64,000 nucleotides of DNA from Fimivicinus intestinavium (GTDB lineage: Bacteria > Bacillota > Clostridia > Oscillospirales > Acutalibacteraceae): contig DVKY01000113.1 of NCBI GenBank assembly GCA_018715765.1, forward strand, positions 1-64,000, given 5' to 3'. Below the pieces are notes generated by a model. It had not been told where the DNA came from. It did not search any database and saw only the letters and a program-made list of their open reading frames with translations. The position numbers and the translations under genes are program-made. Shown here piece after piece: positions 1 through 7,697 of this stretch; the first letter of the stretch is position 1, and each line of letters starts with the position of its first letter.

Positions 1-136
1 TTCCTGTTCCGGCCACGCTCTCTCCCGAGCGCTCGATTATTTTATCAAACTCTCTCCCTTTTTGTCAACTCCTTTTCCCTCACCTTTCTCCCCTCTCCCT
101 ACACCCCTCCGCGCGTCTTGCGCGCGGAAAGGGGTA

Positions 137-165
137 TTAACTTTTTTCAGGATTAATGATATAAT
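137..165 (+). promoter_or_regulatory. Promoter of the two-component operon
   Basis: A -35 box TTAACT (137-142) and a perfect -10 box TATAAT (160-165) are separated by 17 bp. They lie 44 bp upstream of the preferred TTG start of the histidine kinase. Bases 1-136 show no gene or other recognisable element. Confidence 0.7.
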
Positions 166-208
166 AAATCAGATAAAGCGGGGGATTGCCCGAATAAGGA
201 GGGGTTCT

Positions 209-1738
209 TTGCATTTTCGCCTAAAGGATATTTCCATTAAAACCCGACTGATTATTTCCAACATCCTCATGCTGATTATTCCCTGTTCCCTTGTAATTAT
301 GATTACGGCTGTTATTTTCACCGGCCTTGTTTACCGCTTTGACGGAAGGGATGTACGCACACAGCTGACGGATTCCCTTGGTTTCATTTCTGTTTTTCAG
401 CTGCAGTATCACGTAAATAAGCTGGAAAAAGAGGTGCTTCAAAATGGAGAAGCGGTGAGCGGCAGTGAAAACGTTATGGCCATGTGCCGGGATATTGAAA
501 ATACCGGTGCGCTGGTTGCCATTTTGGTAGAGCGGGAACCGGTCTATGCAACAGAAGGCTCTTCCTTAGAGGATTGGCGCAGCCAGATCAAGCGGATTGC
601 AGGGAGCATTAATTTCGATGAAGATTCCCTTCTCTATACCAATTCACGAGGCACCATCCTTTCCACGGTTACACATACCGCCGACGGGCGGCACCTCTGC
701 ATTCTCGTGTGCGACCCAACGCTTGTCAGCGTGGTGGCCAGCACGACAGAAGATCTGCCGAAGCGTGCGTTTGAATACATGGACACCATGGGCTGGGTTT
801 TCATTGGCCTTGCCATCCTGGTGACATTGACGACGGATGTTTTGCTCGTTGTGTTCATATCCCGCGGGATTTTAGTGCCGCTGGACAAGCTCCGGCGGGC
901 CACCCATGAGATTCGGGACGGCAATCTGGATTACCGCGTTAATTATGAGGGAAAAAACGAGTTGGGGGACGTGTGCGCAGATTTTGAGGAAATGCGCTTG
1001 CGATTGCGGGACTCTGTGGAGGCGCAGCAACGGTATGAGGACAGCCGCAAGGAGCTGCTCGCCGGTATTTCACACGATCTTGGCACCCCTCTGACTGCCA
1101 TTAAGGGGTATGTTTCCGGCCTGATCGACGGCATTGCGGACACGCCGGAGAAACAGGCACACTACTTGAAAACCATCTACAGCACCGCCTGTGACATGGA
1201 TAATTTGGTCAGCGAGCTTTTCACCTTCTCAAAGCTTGATCTGGACCGCATCCCCTTCTATTTTGAGCACGTGGATCTGGTGGGCTTTTTTGAGGATTGC
1301 TGCGACGAGCTGCGCCCTAAATTTGCTACGCAGGAGACAGAGCTCTCCTTTGACAACCAGTGCGGCGAGAGCGCCTATGCAAGCGTTGACCGCGCACAGA
1401 TGAAGCGCGCGGTAATGAACATCATCAACAACTGCGTGAAATACAAAAAGCCCGGTATCTGCACCATACGCATTACGCTGCGGCGTGACGGCTCTTCCAT
1501 CCGAATCGAGATCGCAGACAATGGTATGGGCGTATCGGAGGAAGATCTGACAAAAATATTTGACAGCTTCTACCGCACGGACCGCGCACGAACCAACGTC
1601 AGCAATGGAAGCGGCCTGGGGCTGGCAATCACCAAGCAGATTATTGACCGTCACAACGGCAAAATTTGGGCGGTTGGCAGCATCGGCAAGGGGCTTACGA
1701 TCTGCATCCTGCTGCCCGAGAGCAAACAGGAGCAATAG
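209..1738 (+). CDS. Membrane sensor histidine kinase
   Basis: The protein senses an unknown extracellular cue and phosphorylates the response regulator encoded next. It has a first membrane segment at about residues 14-42, an extracytoplasmic domain of about 150 residues, a second membrane segment, a HAMP linker, a HisKA domain with the phosphoacceptor motif SHDLGTPL (His289 counting from the TTG), and a HATPase domain with a clear N box (NIINNCVKY) and G boxes. The open frame continues up to 62, but a TTG at 209 sits 6 bases after an AAGGAGGGG ribosome site and downstream of the promoter, so the start is placed there (509 aa). The kinase precedes its regulator, the reverse of the commoner order. 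The stimulus cannot be inferred. Confidence 0.9.
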   Translation: MHFRLKDISIKTRLIISNILMLIIPCSLVIMITAVIFTGLVYRFDGRDVRTQLTDSLGFISVFQLQYHVNKLEKEVLQNGEAVSGSENVMAMCRDIENTGALVAILVEREPVYATEGSSLEDWRSQIKRIAGSINFDEDSLLYTNSRGTILSTVTHTADGRHLCILVCDPTLVSVVASTTEDLPKRAFEYMDTMGWVFIGLAILVTLTTDVLLVVFISRGILVPLDKLRRATHEIRDGNLDYRVNYEGKNELGDVCADFEEMRLRLRDSVEAQQRYEDSRKELLAGISHDLGTPLTAIKGYVSGLIDGIADTPEKQAHYLKTIYSTACDMDNLVSELFTFSKLDLDRIPFYFEHVDLVGFFEDCCDELRPKFATQETELSFDNQCGESAYASVDRAQMKRAVMNIINNCVKYKKPGICTIRITLRRDGSSIRIEIADNGMGVSEEDLTKIFDSFYRTDRARTNVSNGSGLGLAITKQIIDRHNGKIWAVGSIGKGLTICILLPESKQEQ

Positions 1739-1797
1739 GTCAAGCGCTACCGCCCCTAAGCCAACGCAACATTTTACATGAAAAGAGGAGGATCGAC

Positions 1798-2493
1798 ATG
1801 GCAAAATCCATTCTGATCATTGAGGATGATAAAAATATTGCCGAACTCGAGCGGGACTATCTGGAAGCAAACGGTTATGAGGTCGATACCCAGTTTAACG
1901 GCGAAAGCGGGCTTGCCGCAGCCCTGAAAAAAAATTACAGCCTGATCCTGTTGGATTTGATGCTACCCAAAGTGGATGGCTTTGAAATTTGCCGCGCGAT
2001 CCGCAGGGAAAAGGACATTCCCATTTTAATGGTTTCTGCCAAAAAAGAGGATATTGATAAAATCCGCGGCTTTGGTATCGGGGCGGATGATTATATTGTA
2101 AAACCTTTTAGCCCGTCGGAGCTGGTCGCCCGTGTGCATGCACATATTGCCAGATACGACAGGCTGACGTCAAAGGGGGATGGCACAGCAGATGATTTTA
2201 TCTCAATTGGAAATCTGTATATTGATAAAAACGCACGGCGCGTCTACGTCAACAAAAAGGAGGCTGTATTGACCAATAAGGAGTTTGACCTGCTGGTTTT
2301 TCTCGCCTCCAACCCCAACATTGTTTTCAGCAAAAATACGCTTTTCGACCGCATCTGGGGCTTTGACGCGATCGGGGAAACCTCTACCGTGACCGTGCAC
2401 ATCAACCGCATCCGGGAAAAAATTGAGGACGACAGCTCTAACCCGCAATATATTGAAACCGTATGGGGAGCCGGTTATCGTTTCAAGCTGTAA
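1798..2493 (+). CDS. OmpR/PhoB-family response regulator
   Basis: A 231-residue DNA-binding regulator, the partner of the preceding kinase. The receiver domain (about 1-120) has the acidic pair Asp10/Asp11, the phosphoacceptor Asp53 in LLDLMLPK, and the conserved Lys of IVKPF. The C-terminal winged helix (about 130-231) has the family signature ending WGAGYRFKL. The ATG at 1798 follows a GAGGAGG ribosome site. A gap of 59 bases separates it from the kinase stop, so the two are probably co-transcribed. Target genes are not evident. Confidence 0.95.
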   Translation: MAKSILIIEDDKNIAELERDYLEANGYEVDTQFNGESGLAAALKKNYSLILLDLMLPKVDGFEICRAIRREKDIPILMVSAKKEDIDKIRGFGIGADDYIVKPFSPSELVARVHAHIARYDRLTSKGDGTADDFISIGNLYIDKNARRVYVNKKEAVLTNKEFDLLVFLASNPNIVFSKNTLFDRIWGFDAIGETSTVTVHINRIREKIEDDSSNPQYIETVWGAGYRFKL

Positions 2494-2546
2494 CTGTCAA
2501 ATTAAGAAGTCGCATAGCAATATTTTAGATTTTTTTAATGGTTTCT

Positions 2547-2577
2547 TTGTATGAAGTTAAGGAATCACGGCTATACT
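2547..2577 (+). promoter_or_regulatory. Promoter of the putative small RNA
   Basis: TTGTAT (2547-2552) and TATACT (2572-2577), spacer 19 bp, would start transcription near 2584, just ahead of a chain of stem-loops and a terminator with no open reading frame. Confidence 0.5.
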
Positions 2578-2583
2578 ATAGAC

Positions 2584-2783
2584 ACAGTGTAGCTGAGGTG
2601 GTTGTCAGCGAGCACTGTGGATTCGTTTTCTTCTCTCTCTCTTTTTCAATCGCCTGGGGTTACCCAAGGCGATTGAACCCTTTTATGGGGGTTTGTAGGC
2701 ATTAGATGTTAGATGGGAAAGCCGAGGGGCCTCTGCCTCAAACCAGACGAACGGGCAGCGCGTTTGCGCCGCCCGTTTTTTAT
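2584..2783 (+). ncRNA. Putative structured small RNA, about 200 nt
   Basis: No protein gene fits between the response regulator and the leftward DUF3006 gene. The stretch has a promoter, successive helices and an intrinsic terminator. Helix 1 pairs CACAGTG (2583-2589) with CACTGTG (2613-2619) and contains an inner GCTGA/TCAGC pair. A CU-rich single-stranded linker follows (about 2625-2646). Helix 2 pairs TCAATCGCC with GGCGATTGA (about 2646-2675). Helix 3 pairs GGTTTG-T-AGGC with GCCTCAAACC. The terminator stem is at 2750-2776. I do not recognise an Rfam family. A 6S-like or raiA-type RNA is possible but unproven, as is an SD-targeting sRNA working through the CU-rich linker. Confidence 0.5.
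2750..2782 (+). terminator. Rho-independent terminator
   Basis: The stem AACGGGC(a)GCGC pairs with GCGC(c)GCCCGTT around a short loop and is followed by a run of T on +. It points away from the two-component system and ends the putative small RNA. Confidence 0.85.
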
Positions 2784-2794
2784 GTACTGAGCTG

Positions 2795-3025
2795 TTAGTC
2801 GTCCGTATGTTTTAACAGGTTTTCCTGCATCCGGAAGATCATCTCCCTGCGGCGCAGCTCTTCTTCCGCGTCCAGACGAATTACGCCGTTATCCTCTACC
2901 CTCAGGATATTTCCGGGCCTCACGCCGGGGGGCAGGAGGCTTCGTTTTATGGTGACCATGGAGCAATCCTCCCGCTCGCAGACGGCAAGCTCCCCCTCAA
3001 ACCGATCGATTATCAGCGTTTGCAT
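2795..3025 (-). CDS. DUF3006-family small protein
   Basis: A 76-residue protein starting MQTLIIDRFEGE, matching the DUF3006 pattern of a short beta-barrel-like domain. The family commonly accompanies ComEC-like metallo-beta-lactamase proteins, as it does here (42 bases downstream of one). The ATG at 3025 has a GAGAGGGG site just upstream, so the longer in-frame extension is rejected. The molecular role of the family is unknown. Confidence 0.75.
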   Translation of the reverse strand: MQTLIIDRFEGELAVCEREDCSMVTIKRSLLPPGVRPGNILRVEDNGVIRLDAEEELRRREMIFRMQENLLKHTDD

Positions 3026-3066
3026 TCCAATCCCCTCTCCCGCACCTTTTGCAGCGAAGCCTCCGC

Positions 3067-4050
3067 CTAGGCGGCCCGCCGGGCGGTCAGCTCCTGCTCT
3101 GATTTTTCTGTCGCGCAATACAAAGTGCTGCCATCGCTGCCAAACACAACCGTGCCGTCCTGATCCGTGCGAAACGGCGTAATCCCGCGCCGTTCCAGCT
3201 TCTCAAGCGTTTCCTCGTGCGGGTGACCGTAATCATTGCCCTTGCCGCAGGAGATCACGCAGAAAGCCGGCTGGACCCGCGCAAGGAAGTCAGTGCCGGT
3301 GGAGGTATCACTGCCGTGATGGCCAATTTTCAGCACATCGGCATGCACATCCATGCCCTGCTCCAGCATCGCGCTCTCCGCCGGCGTTTCCGCATCCCCC
3401 GTAAACAAGAAGGAGGTGGAGCCAAAATCCAGGCGGGCCACAACAGACATATTGTTTAAATCATCGTTCTGCCGGCAGGGGCCGAGGATCGTCAATACGG
3501 CCTGCCGGCCGGCATAGGTCTCGCCCGGCCTTGCCGCAATCACTTTCGCGCCGGCATCGCCCGCCGCCTTCAGAAAATCCTCGTAAACCCGTGTAGTGGG
3601 CGTGCTCTCCCGCGTCAGCTCCGGTATGATTATATTTGCCGCAGGGATCTCCTCCAGCACCTCCGACATGCTCCCGATGTGGTCGGAATGCGGATGTGTG
3701 GCGATCACATAATCCAGACGTTTTATCCCCTGAGAGGTAAGATAGGAGACAATTTTATCGCCATTGCCCCGCTCCCCCGCGTCAATGAGCACATTGAGGC
3801 TCTCCGCCTTAATGAGGATCGAGTCGCCCTGCCCAACATCGATATAGTGGACGGAAAGCGGCTGCTGCGCCGCCTCGGAAAGCTCTGTCAGCTGTGCGCT
3901 GCTGAAAATCTCCTGCCAGGTGGGCACGGCAAACGGAAGATTCAGCTGGGGCGCGACCGTGATGAAGGCGCATATCAGCACCACAAGCGCGCCAAAAGCC
4001 TTAACCGCGGTGCGTTTTCTGCGTGTTGACCGGCTTTTTCGTTTTGCCAT
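3067..4050 (-). CDS. Membrane-anchored ComEC/Rec2-like metallo-beta-lactamase hydrolase
   Basis: A 327-residue protein with a basic N-terminus, one membrane segment (about residues 14-35) and an exported metallo-beta-lactamase domain. The family motif THPHSDHIG (Zn-binding HxHxDH) is present, as are the later ligands in FTGDAE and IGHHGSDTS. It resembles the hydrolase domain of ComEC without the channel. Such stand-alone proteins are often called competence-like, but the substrate is unknown. The ATG at 4050 has an AAGGAAG site. The first 50 bases overlap the end of the ygiQ-like gene, indicating translational coupling. Confidence 0.88.
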   Translation of the reverse strand: MAKRKSRSTRRKRTAVKAFGALVVLICAFITVAPQLNLPFAVPTWQEIFSSAQLTELSEAAQQPLSVHYIDVGQGDSILIKAESLNVLIDAGERGNGDKIVSYLTSQGIKRLDYVIATHPHSDHIGSMSEVLEEIPAANIIIPELTRESTPTTRVYEDFLKAAGDAGAKVIAARPGETYAGRQAVLTILGPCRQNDDLNNMSVVARLDFGSTSFLFTGDAETPAESAMLEQGMDVHADVLKIGHHGSDTSTGTDFLARVQPAFCVISCGKGNDYGHPHEETLEKLERRGITPFRTDQDGTVVFGSDGSTLYCATEKSEQELTARRAA

Positions 4051-5902
4051 TTTTACTTCTTCCTTTCCCGTAATACGCTCTGCCAGAGGGCTGGCGAGCT
4101 CCGCCGGACGCCTGCGCGCGGATGAGGCATTTCTCCCCGTCGCCAATGAGATCGGCCCGCCCGGCGCGGCGCAGCGCCTCCTCCACAAGCGCACGGTTCT
4201 GCGGCTTGAAATATTGCAGCAGCGCACGCTGGAGTGCTTTTTCCTTTGGCGTGCGCGCCACATAGACCTCCTCCATTGTGTATGGGTCAAGCCCTGTGTA
4301 GAACATGCAGGTGGAAATGGTGCCCGGCGTGGGATAAAAATCCTGCACCTGCTCCGGACGCAGCTTCTCCCGCTTTAAGAACAGCGCGAGCTCCACCGCA
4401 TCCTTCAACGTACTGCCCGGATGGGAGGACATCAGATACGGCACAAGATACTGCTCCTTGCCAATCTGTTTGGTATACGCAAAATACCGCTTTGCAAAAC
4501 GCAGGTAAGCCTCGATATGCGGCTTGCCCATCTTATCCAGCACGGCGGCAGAGCAGTGCTCAGGCGCTACCTTGAGCTGCCCGCTGACGTGATGCTCCAC
4601 CAGCTCGCGGAAGAAGCTGTCATCCTGATCCTCAAGCAGGTAATCATACCGAATACCGGAGCGGATGAACACCTTTTTCACCCCATCCATCGAGCGGACG
4701 GAGCGCAGGATATCGAGATATTCACTCTGATCCGCCTTCAGCTGCGGGCAGGGCTTGGGCGCCAGGCACTTTTTCCCCTTACACAAGCCGTTTTTCTCCT
4801 GCAAATCGCAGGAGGGGCGGCGGAAATTGGCCGTGGGCCCGCCAATATCATGGATATACCCCTTGAAGCCCGGCTGCTGTGTGAGCAGCTTTGCCTCCGC
4901 AAGAATGGAGGCCTTGCTGCGCGTGGTCACATACCGCCCCTGATGAAAGGCGAGCGAACAAAAATTGCACGCGCCGAAGCAACCGCGGTTATGTGTGATG
5001 GAGAATTCCACCTCCTGAAGCCCCGGCACGCCGCCGAGCGGCTCATAGGAAGGATGGTAAGTACGCATATAGGGCAGCGCATACACGCGGTCGAGCTCCT
5101 CCTGAGAGAGCGGGATTGCGGGCGGATTCTGCACCAGCATCCGCCCGCCGTGCCGCTGCTTGAGCAGCCTGCCGCGGATATGATCCTGCTCATCCTGCTG
5201 GATGCGGCAGGAGACCACATACTCCCGCTTGGAACGGCACACATTTTCAAAGGAGGGGCACTCCTTCCCATATAACGGCGTTTCGCGCACATCGACTGCA
5301 TAACAGGTGCCGCGGATATCCGTCAGCGAGGAGACCGGCTCGCCGGCATCCAGCCGCCGGGCAATCTCTACAATCTGCCGCTCCCCCATGCCGTAGATCA
5401 GCAGATCTGCGCCGGAATCAAACAAAATGGAGGGGTGAATTGCATCCTCCCAATAATCATAGTGCGCAAAACGCCTGAGGGATGCCTCTAGGCCGCCGAT
5501 TACCAGCGGAAGCCCGGCCCCGTAAGCCTCGCGGATACGCCTGCAATAAACGCTTACCGCACGATCCGGCCGTCTGCCCGCCTTGCCGCCTGGGGTGTAA
5601 GCATCCTCGCTGCGCTTTTTCTTTGCCGCCGTGTAGTGGGCGACCATAGAATCAATGTTGCCGGATGAAACCAGAAACCCGAGGCGCGGCTGCCCAAACC
5701 TCATAAAATCCGCCGTGCTGCGCCAATCCGGCTGGGAAAGCATCGCCACCCGAAAGCCCGCAGCCTCCAGCACGCGGGTGATAATCGCCGCGCCGAAGCT
5801 CGGGTGATCCACATAAGCATCGCCGGAAACGTAGACAAAATCCGGCCGCTCCCAGCCGCAGCGCTCCATTTCCGCCTTAGTCACAGGCAAAAAAGAATGC
5901 AT
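4001..5902 (-). CDS. YgiQ-family radical SAM protein
   Basis: A 633-residue radical SAM enzyme of the YgiQ family (B12-like N-terminal fold, then the radical SAM barrel). The N-terminal block VSGDAYVDHPSFG is diagnostic. The cluster motif is CFGACNFC (CX3CX2C, Cys308/312/315), and conserved GGPTAN and PEH motifs follow. No substrate is established for the family. A GTG at 5914 is an alternative start, but the ATG at 5902 has a GTGAGG site at good distance and matches the usual family N-terminus (M-x-x-FLP). The 3' end overlaps the next gene by 50 bases, and 16 bases separate it from pgm upstream. Confidence 0.93.
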   Translation of the reverse strand: MHSFLPVTKAEMERCGWERPDFVYVSGDAYVDHPSFGAAIITRVLEAAGFRVAMLSQPDWRSTADFMRFGQPRLGFLVSSGNIDSMVAHYTAAKKKRSEDAYTPGGKAGRRPDRAVSVYCRRIREAYGAGLPLVIGGLEASLRRFAHYDYWEDAIHPSILFDSGADLLIYGMGERQIVEIARRLDAGEPVSSLTDIRGTCYAVDVRETPLYGKECPSFENVCRSKREYVVSCRIQQDEQDHIRGRLLKQRHGGRMLVQNPPAIPLSQEELDRVYALPYMRTYHPSYEPLGGVPGLQEVEFSITHNRGCFGACNFCSLAFHQGRYVTTRSKASILAEAKLLTQQPGFKGYIHDIGGPTANFRRPSCDLQEKNGLCKGKKCLAPKPCPQLKADQSEYLDILRSVRSMDGVKKVFIRSGIRYDYLLEDQDDSFFRELVEHHVSGQLKVAPEHCSAAVLDKMGKPHIEAYLRFAKRYFAYTKQIGKEQYLVPYLMSSHPGSTLKDAVELALFLKREKLRPEQVQDFYPTPGTISTCMFYTGLDPYTMEEVYVARTPKEKALQRALLQYFKPQNRALVEEALRRAGRADLIGDGEKCLIRAQASGGARQPSGRAYYGKGRSKNGKTKKPVNTQKTHRG

Positions 5903-5918
5903 AGTCAGCCTCACTTTA

Positions 5919-7451
5919 TTATTCCATAAACTTTTTCAGCGGCGTCAAATCCAGCTCGCCGCAATCCTTTAACACTTCATACAGCCGGTGCGCAATCATC
6001 ATCACGCCGCCCATGGAATCGCTTTCGATATTCAGCGGCATGATTGGGTCGTGCACGCTCAGCCGCAGCAAGAACCAGCCATCGCCATGCGATTTGTCAA
6101 AGGAGACGCGGATCCCCTCATAATTATCCGGCGCGATCTGCCAATCCGCCTGGCTGCGCGCATACGCTTCCACTTTACCGATCACCTGCTCGCCATAGGC
6201 CTTAAAATCCTCGCACAGGATCGGCATGCGGAATTCCCGGCTCTCCAGCGGCTCCTCCAGCATGGCGATGAGATCCTCCAGATGCCTGCCGGTTTTCCCG
6301 AGCTGCGCCATTTTGATGATGATGCGGGTCATCAGGTAAGCGCCGTCATCCAGAAAATAATTCTCCCGCAGCGCCGCATGGCCTGAGGTCTCGATTGCAA
6401 GCGGCGTATTGACGCCCTGGGCCGTCAGCCGCTGCGCTTCGTCGATCACATTTTTATAGCCGCGCTTAAAGCGATGGTGCTTGCCGCCCAGCTCCTGCTC
6501 GATGAACAGCTTCAGCCCGCTGGAGGTGATGGAATCCGTCACGATCGTGCCGCCCTCATTTTCCTCCAGGGCGATGCTGGCGGCCAAAGCAACGAGGCGG
6601 TTGCGGTTAATTTCCCTGCCGTTGTGATCCACACAGCCCGCACGATCCACATCCGTGTCAAAAATCACGCCAAGATCCGCCTTGTTTTGCAGCGTGGCCT
6701 TGCAGATGCTCTGCATGGCCGCTTCATTCTCCGGGTTGGGGATGTGGTTCGGAAAATGCCCGTCCGGCTCCAGGAACTGGCTGCCCGAAATATCCGCCCC
6801 CAGAGGGGCAAGCACCTTCTCCGCATAAAAGCCGCCCACCCCGTTGCCAGCATCTACAACGATGTGGTAGCCGCGCAGCGGGCGCTCATAATCATCCGCA
6901 TTGACGCCCCGGCAGATGGTCTCCCGCAGGGAGGCTGCATAATCGTTCATAAAGGAGACCTGCTCCACCGAGCCCCGGCCGGACGCGGGCAGCTTCTCCG
7001 CATTCTGGGCAAACAGCAGAATTGCCTCAATATCCGTGCCCTCCAGGCCGCCGCCGCGGGTAAAAAATTTCAGCCCGTTGCGTGGCCATGGGTGGTGGCT
7101 GGCCGTGATCTGTACCGCAGCGTCGCAGCCAAGCTGCACCGTCGTCATAAACATGGCCGGCGTAGAGGACAGCCCGCAGTCCTTGACGGTAAAGCCGGCA
7201 TCCACCAAAGCGTCGATCACCTGCTTTTTGATCCGGCCGGCGGAGAGCCGGGAATCATGCCCCACCGAAACGGTGAACCGCTCCTTGGTCATCCGCCGGG
7301 CAAGCCAGCAGGCAAATCCCATCGCCATGCGGTAAACCGCCTCGTCCGTCAGGTTGACGGGCTCGCCGCCCTGCGATTCCATCGCCACCCCGCGGATATC
7401 CGTTCCGCTTTTGAATTGCTTCCACTCTTTTGTCAGCTGCGCCGTCTCCAT
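5919..7451 (-). CDS. Phosphomannomutase/phosphoglucomutase
   Basis: A 510-residue alpha-D-phosphohexomutase interconverting hexose 1- and 6-phosphates, supplying sugar nucleotides for envelope glycans. The order of motifs is right for the family: catalytic serine in TASHHPWPRNG, metal-binding DTDVDRAG, sugar-specificity ETSGHAAL and the C-terminal phosphate-binding loop. The sequence resembles the plant/bacterial PMM-PGM group rather than GlmM. The ATG at 7451 is preferred because AAGAGG lies 9 bases upstream. An ATG seven codons earlier (7472) lacks a well-placed site. It heads the pgm-ygiQ-hydrolase-DUF3006 transcript. Confidence 0.92.
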   Translation of the reverse strand: METAQLTKEWKQFKSGTDIRGVAMESQGGEPVNLTDEAVYRMAMGFACWLARRMTKERFTVSVGHDSRLSAGRIKKQVIDALVDAGFTVKDCGLSSTPAMFMTTVQLGCDAAVQITASHHPWPRNGLKFFTRGGGLEGTDIEAILLFAQNAEKLPASGRGSVEQVSFMNDYAASLRETICRGVNADDYERPLRGYHIVVDAGNGVGGFYAEKVLAPLGADISGSQFLEPDGHFPNHIPNPENEAAMQSICKATLQNKADLGVIFDTDVDRAGCVDHNGREINRNRLVALAASIALEENEGGTIVTDSITSSGLKLFIEQELGGKHHRFKRGYKNVIDEAQRLTAQGVNTPLAIETSGHAALRENYFLDDGAYLMTRIIIKMAQLGKTGRHLEDLIAMLEEPLESREFRMPILCEDFKAYGEQVIGKVEAYARSQADWQIAPDNYEGIRVSFDKSHGDGWFLLRLSVHDPIMPLNIESDSMGGVMMIAHRLYEVLKDCGELDLTPLKKFME

Positions 7452-7481
7452 ATGCAAAAACCTCTTTTCCATATCAAAACC

Positions 7482-7501
7482 GCCCGCTCCACCTGGCGGG
7501 C
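7482..7501. terminator. GC-rich stem-loop in the pgm leader
   Basis: GCCCGC (7482-7487) pairs with GCGGGC (7496-7501). On + it is followed by five T, and on - by GGTTTT. It lies between the predicted pgm promoter and the pgm start, so it could be a weak terminator or attenuator-like element rather than the end of argS transcription. Confidence 0.4.
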
Positions 7502-7523
7502 TTTTTAACGTTCCTTACCCTTT

Positions 7524-7552
7524 ATTTTACCTGTTTTTTTCGCATTCGTCCA
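7524..7552 (-). promoter_or_regulatory. Promoter for pgm operon
   Basis: Reading leftward, TGGACG (-35, 7547-7552) and TAAAAT (-10, 7524-7529) are 17 bp apart, about 70 bp before the pgm ATG. The 195 bases up to argS also hold a GC-rich hairpin near 7577-7613 that may end the argS transcript. Confidence 0.55.
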
Positions 7553-7697
7553 CTGTTTTTACTGGAAATAGACGGACGGCTGCGCCGGCGCTCCCAAAGC
7601 GCTGCACAGCCGCCTCTTCCGACCGTTTTTTCATTATTTTTCTGTGGGACCCTGGCACAAAGCCGCACGCCATCGCGCCGTTTCCCACTGCTGATTG

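Noticed and set aside
3067..4050. Full ComEC DNA channel
   Set aside because: Only the metallo-beta-lactamase domain and one helix are present.
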